Source of the DNA: Patiria miniata
Lineage: Eukaryota; Echinodermata; Asteroidea; Valvatida; Asterinidae
Assembly (NCBI RefSeq): GCF_015706575.1
Contig: NW_024037048.1
Span: 9,751,512-9,815,511 of the forward strand
Direction of reading: 5' to 3'
DNA length: 64,000 nt
Shown here: positions 56,931-64,000 of the stretch, piece by piece
How the letters are laid out: each line of letters opens with the position of its first letter
Numbering within the stretch: the stretch's first letter is position 1
Translations under genes and position numbers: made by a program
The notes under the pieces: model-generated
The model's database searches: none
What the model was told of the DNA's origin: nothing
What the model saw: the letters and a program-made list of their open reading frames with translations, nothing else

Positions 56931-57281
56931 AGGATTATTGTATTTCTATCATTTGCAAGTACTTGTTTATAATAGAATTTGAAGAAAAAAAACATGATGC
57001 CTGAGCATGTAGGAACTCATAGGCTGACATGCATGCTGCATGTCATACTGTTGCGTCCCATATTTTTTTTTCAATCAAATATGCATAGATATCAACTGAA
57101 AAAGAGTCGTTTTTACCAAGAATAGAACTCTAATAACATTTTGCATGCACCAGTGGTTATGTCCTTTACAATGCCTCATTAACATCATGGGAAGTTCATT
57201 TATTCATTGCCTGGCATGGCATATTCATCTGTGTAGGGGATCCATTTTAAATTCATTATTCCAAAGTGCTATGATCCTTAA

Positions 57282-57799
57282 AGGGAATATACATCATTCG
57301 CTTTTGCTGTAATTTTCAGAAATGGATGGAATTGGGGGTTTGGAAATACATAGCAAATATAGTTACACTGACTGTTTTGAGGTTTTGGGTTCGAAAATGC
57401 TATAAAAACCAAGAAAAAACTATCATTTTCCTGTAGTCTGGTTCCCTGACTCCATATAAGAAGAAACAGAGCAGTTTACATACATTGGGGAATTGTAAGG
57501 TCAGGGAACCAGTCTAGCTGGCTTGTACCCGTTCATAGGTGTGTATAATCGATTGCAAACAAGTGCGATGGTCAATTGGGGACAGTATTTGAAAAAAAGC
57601 CAGTTTTTTCCAACGCTGATTGGCCGACCAGTGTTGGAAATTGATACAAAAATAGCACTTTTCTTGAAAATGACAGTATACCAGGTGCCATGATTTTACA
57701 GGATGCTTTACACTGTCATTCACTAACAGTCCAGCAAGGTATTTCAAAATGATTTGGTAGTTTTATTTTTTGATGTTTGCAAATGTTGTATTTTTCCCT
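57282..57799 (+). mobile_element. family A element, copy 10
   Basis: TTAA at 57,278-57,281 and 57,800-57,803, full 20-bp inverted ends. Internally very close to copy 2 (2909-3422) by eye, suggesting a recent common source. Confidence 0.85.
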
Positions 57800-57803
57800 T
57801 TAA

Positions 57804-58325
57804 AGGTAATATACAACATTTGCAAGCATCAAAAAGCAAAACTGCCAAATTATTATGAAATACCTTACTTGACTGTAGTGAATGATAGTCTCAAGCATCC
57901 TGTGAAATCATGGCAACAGATGTGCTGTCATATTCAAGAAAGAGTGGAATTTTTGTATCAATTTCCAGCGATGGTCGGCCAATTATCGTTTGGAAAAAAA
58001 ACTGACTTATTTTCTAATGAATGTACTGCCCCCATTTAACCCCAAATTTAGTGAGTCCACATTTGTTAGCGATCGGCTACACATCCGTGAACGGGCGCAA
58101 GCCAGCTAGCCTGGTTCTCTGACCTGAAAATTCCCAGACGTCTATAACTTGCTCTACTGCGTCTGAAGTATAGGGTCAGGGAACCAGACTATACAAGAAT
58201 GACTTTTTTCCTTGGTTTTTCCAGCATCTATGAATACAAAGCTTTAAAAAGGTCAGTGTAACAAAATACTTAACCCAAATCCATCTATTGATGATCAACT
58301 ACAGCAAAAGCGAATGTTGTATGTT
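57804..58325 (-). mobile_element. family A element, copy 11, tail-to-tail with copy 10
   Basis: Begins in the same TTAA that ends copy 10 but in the opposite orientation (GTAATATACAACATTTGCAA start). The far end GCGAATGTTGTATG lacks TTAA. More diverged than copy 10. Confidence 0.8.
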
Positions 58326-58509
58326 ATTACCTTAGATAAAAAAAAAAAATATTTTGTGTGGAATTCAGCTTAACTTGCATGCTTAACTTCGTCTTCCATA
58401 TTTTTACAGTTTTGCGTGCACATTTACTCCTAGTTTAGGAGGGTGAGTGCCTGCCTGAAAGTCAGTCAGTAGACACGTAGAGGCAGCGTAGAAACACAAG
58501 TAGATTATC

Positions 58510-58772
58510 AGGCCAAAAAAAAAAAAAGTTCTGCTTCCGGTTTCCCTACCTACCCTATTCTGACAGCCACTACCCCTAATGTTTTTTAAGGGAAAAATGA
58601 GAGAAAAACACCCAAAACCATGAATTTCAGCCTTTTACCCTAGACTTCACGCAGACGCCTCCATTTGATCGTACACTTAAAAAAATCAGCAGAAAAAAAA
58701 ATTCCCTACCTATACAAATGCACCTACCCTGTTTTCAAATCGGAAGCTGATTTTTTTTTTTTTTTTTGGCCT
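58510..58772 (+). mobile_element. family B MITE, copy 2
   Basis: AGGCCAAAAAAAAAAAAAGT TCTGCTTCCGG at left; inverted TCGGAAGCTGA..TTTTTGGCCT at right. Interior CCCTACCTACCC matches 36,091-36,353. Confidence 0.8.
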
Positions 58773-59350
58773 TAGCAGATTTTTGTTCTCTGTTCACTGA
58801 GTTTTGTTCGTTTTATTTTGCTTTGACAAGCCTTTTTTCGCATTGGTAGATTCTCTCCAGAAATTCTCTGGCATTTCTGCAGACAGGGCGAGTTGCTTTC
58901 TGAATCTTGAGACAGTTGCTTTGTAATTAAGCGTGGATCGCACAAGGGTTTCTCCATTGGCGGGGGCCTCGCGCGTGTACAGTGATGATATGCCTGGATT
59001 CGTCTATTAAATGATCCATCAGAAGGAATGTTATCGGAGAATGCGTCCCTTGTGGAAGGTATAACTTTCCGGTTGCTTCGATGGACGTAAAAAAAAAAAC
59101 TGCCGAGAACGTCACCATCAATGTTGCCGTTGTTATTTTACGAGCCATTAGGCGGTAATGAGCGTCTCCCCGAATCCATTAACTTAGCCTCCAGGGCTTA
59201 ATTCCTCTTTGACAAGGTTGCCACGGTAACCGTGACAGGCTCAAACATGCATGGCTGCCTTCATGCGACCACACAATAAAAGCCAGTTCTATTGAGACTC
59301 AATTTTTATTTTTCTTAAATTTTTTTTGGGGGGGGGGGGGGGGTTTAATG
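58773..59350. other. single-copy intron 4 segment ending in poly-G
   Basis: 58,773-59,300 is free of recognised repeats; includes an X-box. Followed by G20-22 near 59,322. Confidence 0.35.
59217..59230. promoter_or_regulatory. X-box motif GTTGCCACGGTAAC
   Basis: Exact fit to the RFX consensus with a 2-bp spacer, in a single-copy intron segment. Possible enhancer; untested. Confidence 0.3.
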
Positions 59351-59399
59351 AGAGAAAAAATTCTCTCCATTTTTTTGTGAAGATTCCTTGCAAAACGTA

Positions 59400-59760
59400 G
59401 TCTATATGGAATATCCCCTAAGTGTCTATGATACGGGAGCAGATTGGGCAGTTAATTATGCAAAACGAGACTGCGTCTTGACCTCGAGATTGTGACCATT
59501 CAGCGGGCGCCTTCTATCGGGTCTTCCATAACCCATTGTTGTTTAACAAAAATGCGTCAGTTAAACTTGACCAATCAAAAGCTTAGTCCACATTTCTGAT
59601 TGAAATGACGTCACAATTTCTAAAGTCAACTCTGACTGGCTAGCGCAGGTCACATAATGCGCATTATTCAGATATGCGAACATGTACATCAGATGTTGGA
59701 TATGGAGAACGCTCCGATGGACAATGGTTGATACTCAGACTATATAAAGTGTGGCTTTGG
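59400..59760 (+). repeat. family C repeat, copy 4
   Basis: GGAATATCCCCTAAGTGTCT, CTGCGTCTTGACCTCGAGAT, GACCATTCAGCGGGCGCCTT, ACCAATCA and a perfect CRE at 59,606-59,613. High similarity to copy 1 (7857-8165, opposite strand). Confidence 0.75.
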
Positions 59761-60959
59761 TGAACATTTTTCTGAATTAAGAAAAAAAGAGAGTGTTCTA
59801 CTTAGGGGCCGCTCCACATTACGGTACATCAACAATATTCATGACAGCAACTGTATGTATGCCTTGTCTGCAACTTGCTGCAGTATTTTTATCAGAGTGG
59901 TTTTGAGGGTGATGGGACTACTTCACGGTCATTATAATTTCCGTTTCGGATGAAAGGGTCAAAATTTGTTGACCTTAATTTGAACCAATTCATCTTACCC
60001 CACCCCTTTACACCCTACAATTCTCCTCATGGACTAAACTTCTCTTCGCTGTGACTAACAACATCATAAATTTAACCATTTTAGCTAGCAACTGTTTTCT
60101 TAAATCCTGCAAAATCCACTTTTGAGCGAGAATCCAACTGCACTTGTTTGGTGCACTGGTTGATCCAGGAATATAGGTGCCTTTTTAAAAAAAAATAACC
60201 AAACCAGAAAAGTGAAGACATCTGGTTTTTAAAATCATAAATGATGTTGCTTATCTTCTCGGCCCGTTTTCCTCCCTGTTTTTGGTGACGTATCAAAAAA
60301 TAAATTAAAAACAGCCCTAGAGTTTGGTCATCGGCCGTACCCCCTTCCTCCCTCCATTTTTTTGGGAATTTGCCTTGGCCAGCTAGGCAGGCCCAGGCCT
60401 GGTGGGGTCGTGCCCCCCTTGGCGAGCAATTGTGTGTCCCCCCCCCCCCCAGCCCCAACGGCAAAACCATGTGCATTTTTGTATTTTTATGGTAGTGGGC
60501 CCACCCAGTTAGTACTATGCCTCCCCCCCCCCCCCCCCCCCCGACGCCTAGGGCTGGCGACGGGCCTGCAGCTATGCAGTCCGTCAGCCCTTCCATTTCC
60601 CCCCTCCCACCTTGAAAAGGAAGATTTGTATCGGAATCCCCCAACGTTTCTCTTGCTTGCAAGGTAACTAGAATTTAGCCCAATGTTAAGTAGTGTGACA
60701 GAACTCTACGATCCTCAATAATTCTTCCAAATCCTGCAAACTTCTTCATGGATTTTGCAGGACCACCACTGGCGTAACAAAGCGATCTGCTTCTAATCTC
60801 TAATTCATATTCAAAATTACTAATTACTAACCTTGTTTTATTTCCGCTCCAAATTCATACTGACCTCATTAATTCATTCTCTCATTACAGGTAGTAGCTG
60901 AAGCACTCAGTAACACTTTCATTAATCGATTACAATTAATCCATACAACTTACATTCAC
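59761..60959. other. intron 4; G/C-run-rich relic at 60,370-60,570
   Basis: Around 60,370-60,570 CCAGCTAGGCAGGCCCAGGC, C12 and C23 runs and GGCGACGGGCCTG resemble hAT-type ends but no duplication is visible. A 193-codon minus-strand frame across it is low-complexity. Confidence 0.35.
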
Positions 60960-61290
60960 TAACTTACATGATTCAATATTTAGGTTTTGCCCTCCACCCA
61001 CGTATAAACACTGTATACTCAGTGTGTTACCTCCCGAGTCAACGTCAGACAAAAATCACTCGGGTGGGACTCGAACCTACGACCTCCTGCTTTCTGGTGC
61101 AGACGTCTTACCACTCGACCACCGAGCTTGCGGGATCGGCGGGCTGGTTCGAATCTGATGTAGCAGCTGGTACAGCAATTACAGTATTCATACTGTAATT
61201 ACAGTTTCTCACTTTCACCCGGGAGGTAACGCACTTTACAGTGTTTATAGTGTACATCGATGAAGGGAAAAACCTAATATTGAATTTACA
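60960..61290 (-). mobile_element. tRNA-derived SINE type T with inverted second tail
   Basis: Minus strand: AAGCTCGGTGGTCGAGTGGT, GTCTGCACCAGAAAGCAGGA, GGTTCGAGTCC then a tail GGGAGGTAACACACTGAGTA ... ACAGTGTTTATA ... AAAACCTAAATATTGAAT. The same tail recurs on the + strand at 61,215-61,290, so two copies meet in inverted orientation around a CAGTATTCATACTG centre. Confidence 0.65.
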
Positions 61291-61470
61291 TCATCCCAAT
61301 GCAGATTCCATCTTATGAATACACGTATGCCAAACGATGAAAAAAACCAATCGTAACTTGTTTGCGATTCATGTAAACTGAGCTGCAACATTCAAGGTGT
61401 TGACATGATTTTGTTTTGTTTTTTCACTTTTTCTTTCCATTTTTCACGGTTAGGTTTCGGCACGCCGCAG

Positions 61471-61601
61471 TCCGTTCTATCTTGGGGGTAAGAAGCGCGT
61501 GAACGGGTACAAGCCTTCCTCTGCGAGCCACCCCCGCCTGATGGAGCTAGTGGATAAAGTCCGCACGATGCAAGATGGCAGCTCGGAGGTTCCCATAACA
61601 G
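61471..61601 (+). CDS. NCX: NCX exon 5: linker before the first Calx-beta domain
   Basis: Acceptor GGCACGCCGCAG, donor ATAACAG|GTCAGA. AG from exon 4 plus T gives Ser; then PFYLGGKKRVNGYKPSSASH, PRLMELVDKVRTMQDGSSEV, PIT and one leftover G. A basic patch (KKR) follows the hydrophobic start. In vertebrate NCX the equivalent region begins SRAFYRIQATR; only the aromatic PFY/AFY echo is similar. Phase agrees with exons 4 and 6. An upstream AG at 61,452-61,453 would break the frame and is not preferred. Confidence 0.8.
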
Positions 61602-62933
61602 GTCAGATATTTTCTCAGCCTTTGAACGAAATTGTTTTTGTATTGTGTGCCCGATCATTGACCCATTTTGGGCCAGTAAACAAGGTGACCCCCCAAAATG
61701 CAACCCTGAAACGTTTGCCTTTTTTTTTAAAAACTGATTGGTGAATTTTTATGTTTTGGATATCAGATTCAAGCTGAGAGAATTTTCTTTCAAATACTGA
61801 AAAAAAATCATGGAAACAGCACGTTGAGTTGCTGAGAATATGCCAATTATGTAAAAGAAGTGATTTTTGTCTCACCTGGACAAAAATCTAGCCAATGAAA
61901 TCATGTACTCCTTACACATGATTTTCAGATTTTTTGTGGGCAAATCTTATAAAGCCTGCTGGCGTTTGTTGCGACCGACAAACGAGAATAACGTGCTTTC
62001 ATTGGCTAGTTAAGGCTGCTCAGGTTGACCGCACACGGTGAGTTTTTCGCTTCATGATTTGAAAGAAATCAAACAGGATAGATTTGTCTCACGGTTTCGC
62101 AAGACAGAAAACTCAGCAAAAATTCACCGCACACGGGGATATTTTGTGATCTACGTGCTGAGCTAACAGCCTCGAATTTGACTTTTTTCACTGCACGTAG
62201 CTCTTGTGTGCGGCAGGGTTTACCCACTTCTGGTCTGCTCCCCCCTCCCCCTCTCCCACTCCCCCCCCCCCCCCCCCCCCCCCCCCCGTCCCCTACATGT
62301 TTGTTTCTTGTTCCTCTGTCATTTACCTCTGAAGATGTCCTTGCTAAAGATGAAATATCAGGCCAGTTTAATGTTTAAATTTATCAACAAGATGATCAAA
62401 TCCAGCCTTAGGTAGTGGAATAGCACAGTCATTTTTATTGGGGGGTAAATTTTTTTTGCAAAGGGCACTTGCACATCCGTGCTAAAATGTAGACACGTTT
62501 TTTCTCCCGGATACTTGGCCTTCGTAAAATCAAATAAGGGGGGGGGGGGGTTACCATCTGTCGATGGGGACGCTGTTCAAAACTGACGATTATTCAATTA
62601 TGCACACTAATGGAAAATATATGGTCCTTCTAACAGAGATACATGCTCAAAATTAACAAAAAAGGCACCCGCAACGGCCGATGGTACCAAAAAAGGCCAC
62701 CACATACTTTTAAAAAGGGCACTTGTTCAGAAAAAAAGGGCACTTGTTAAAAAAAAGCACTCTTTACAAAATATTGGGGGGTAAAACCTGGTGAAAAAAT
62801 GCATTTGAATATAAAAGGGCAGTCTTTACAAAATATTGGGGGGGGGGGTGGTAAATACCCCCCTTACATCTCAACAATACCCCCCTTGTATCTCAACAAA
62901 TATTTCTGACAATTTTGCTTTTGTTTTATTCAG
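61602..62933. other. intron 5 with two relics
   Basis: 62,310-62,375 resembles the CTGAAGA...TCAGGCCA repeat at 21,818. 62,440-62,900 resembles the hAT-like relic at 33,675 (TGTAGACACG, CCGGATACTTGGCCTTC, ACGATTATT). C27 near 62,260 and G13 near 62,537. Confidence 0.45.
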
Positions 62934-63033
62934 AGGATTTGAGAGGCAAGTTTACATTTGCTGCGTCCAGTTACTCTGTGTTGGAGAGTGCCGGGAAGCT
63001 TGAAGTGGACGTGTTATTCCACAGAACCATTCC
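62934..63033 (+). CDS. NCX: NCX exon 6: start of Calx-beta domain 1 (CBD1)
   Basis: Acceptor TTTTGTTTTATTCAG, donor ATTCC|GTGAGT. G from exon 5 plus AG gives Glu; then [33 protein letters not shown] with CC left over. It aligns with the first strands of CBD1 in vertebrate NCX1 (KIFFEQGTYQCLENCG): the Y, L, E and G positions are kept. The Glu of FFE, which as I recall is a Ca2+ ligand (E385 in canine NCX1), is Ala here. CBD1 senses cytosolic Ca2+ and regulates transport. The gene continues past the window: rest of CBD1, CBD2, alpha-2 repeat and later TMs are not included. Confidence 0.85.
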
Positions 63034-63071
63034 GTGAGTACACGTCCAATATTTATTGTTTTACAATTTAA

Positions 63072-63610
63072 AGGGCATCTACAACATTTGCAAACATCAG
63101 AAAACAAAACTAACAAATTGTTATGAAATACCTTTTTACTGGACTGTTAGTGAATGACAGTCTAAAGCAACCTGTAAAATCATGGCACCTGGTGTGCTGA
63201 CATTTTCAAGAAAAAGTTTTTTTTTTTAATCGATTCCCAATGCTTGCCGACCAGGTTGGAAAAAAACTTCTTTTTTTTCAAATAATGTCCCCAATTTACC
63301 ATATTTAGTTAGTCCGCATTTTGTTTGCAATCGATTGTACACCTATGAACGTGTACAAGCCAGCTAGACTGGTTCCCTGACCTTACAATCCCCCGACGTC
63401 TATAAATTGCTCAGTTTCATCTTATGTGGGGTCAGGAACCAGACTGCAGGAACATGATTGTTTTTCTCGGTTTTCCAACATCTACGAACACAAACGTCAA
63501 ACAAGTCAGTATAACAATATTTGCTATAGAATACTTAACCCCCCCCCCCAAAAAAAACCCATCCTTTTCTGAAAATAACAGCAAAAGCAAATGTTGTATA
63601 TTCCCTTTGG
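63072..63610 (-). mobile_element. family A element, copy 12
   Basis: TTAA at 63,068-63,071; the far TTAA is changed to TTTG. Contains CAGCTAGACTGGTTCCCTGA / GTCAGGAACCAGACTG and a decayed central hairpin. Located just after NCX exon 6. Confidence 0.8.
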
Positions 63611-63743
63611 GTTATTTCTACTTTGTTTGATGACGTTTTACGGTCGAGAAGTTTGGGTCCAAGAAATTTCACCTGCAATGGTACTAGAGCACTCAGAGAC
63701 AAGTATTGAGTGCTTTTGCACTGACAAGCTGTGGAAATCTTAA

Positions 63744-64000
63744 AGGGTCCATACAATGTAAATTTTGTCAACGTAGTCCTTGAAAATGCCCTTTGTGTCC
63801 CATTGAACTATATTTTCAATTTCGTTTTGCCATTTTCAAGGTTATTTTGGTGCCTTTTCGGTTGTTATGCTAATGCACATTTCCATATTCATGAGCAAAG
63901 TGTGATGTCGTTTCCGGCAGAAATCTCAATATTACAGCTATTTCGGCATTCATGTTGCAAGACTTTCTGATATTTGCTGTCGTAAAAACAAAATTTCTTT
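63744..64000 (+). mobile_element. start of a further TTAA-flanked element (truncated by window edge)
   Basis: TTAA at 63,740-63,743 followed by AGGGTCCATACAATG, similar in form to the ends of families A and N. The right end lies outside the window. Confidence 0.4.

Noticed and set aside
60081-60662. 193-codon minus-strand frame
   Set aside because: Gly-rich parts come from C/G homopolymers and the rest lacks any domain; no splice or homology support.
61454-61470. Alternative acceptor at TTAG (61,450-61,453) extending exon 5 by 17 bp
   Set aside because: Joined to exon 4 it leads to a stop codon within about 13 codons; the downstream CGCAG keeps the frame.

Overview
The window is eukaryotic, AT-leaning animal genomic DNA. 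It has spliced exons with GT/AG borders, tRNA-derived SINEs, scattered LINE tails, simple repeats and a very dense set of short inverted-repeat transposons. The one confidently recognised gene is an animal Na+/Ca2+ exchanger (SLC8/NCX type). The repeat style (SINEs with a conserved central core and a GCGCTATATAA-type tail, many TTAA- and TA-flanked foldback elements, long G/C homopolymers) suggests a marine invertebrate, perhaps a deuterostome such as an echinoderm, hemichordate or amphioxus. The phylum cannot be fixed from the sequence alone.

Layout. Positions 1-24,000 appear intergenic and are largely mosaics of non-autonomous DNA transposons, SINEs and simple repeats. A possible 5' noncoding exon or promoter lies near 24,100-24,276. 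The NCX gene runs on the + strand from 26,754 to beyond the right edge. I trace six coding exons with fully compatible splice phases: 26,754-27,522, 40,012-40,106, 47,046-47,093, 50,862-50,945, 61,471-61,601 and 62,934-63,033. Exon 1 encodes TM1-TM5 with the complete alpha-1 repeat. Exons 2-5 encode a short cytosolic linker without a recognisable XIP segment. Exon 6 opens the first Calx-beta domain. The rest of the Calx-beta domains and the alpha-2 repeat must lie downstream. Introns of 1.3-12.5 kb carry the same repeat families as the intergenic DNA.

Repeats. I grouped them by hand into lettered families. A: about 520 bp, TTAA-flanked, 12 copies, with two internal hairpins. B: AGGCC-A(n) ends. 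C: about 310-350 bp with a CRE and CCAAT boxes, 4 copies. D: piggyBac-like, TTAA/CCCTCCT ends, 3 copies. E: about 315 bp near-palindrome with TA flanks, 3 copies. F: TA/CAGGGTGAGT ends, 2 copies. G: one 611-bp giant palindrome with a 9-bp target duplication. J: carries a perfect CArG box, 3-4 copies. K and N: further TTAA-flanked families. Q: a dispersed repeat. There are also three SINE types and two LINE reverse-transcriptase tails.

Most notable: the covarying palindrome inside family A and its habit of stacking at a shared TTAA; the giant palindrome G; degenerate hammerhead-like motifs in inverted pairs; the duplicated exon-1 tail of NCX; two phase-symmetric small NCX exons; and NCX changes (no signal peptide, no XIP, Ala at a usual Ca2+-ligand position of CBD1). 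All family assignments are from reading and memory; no database search was run.
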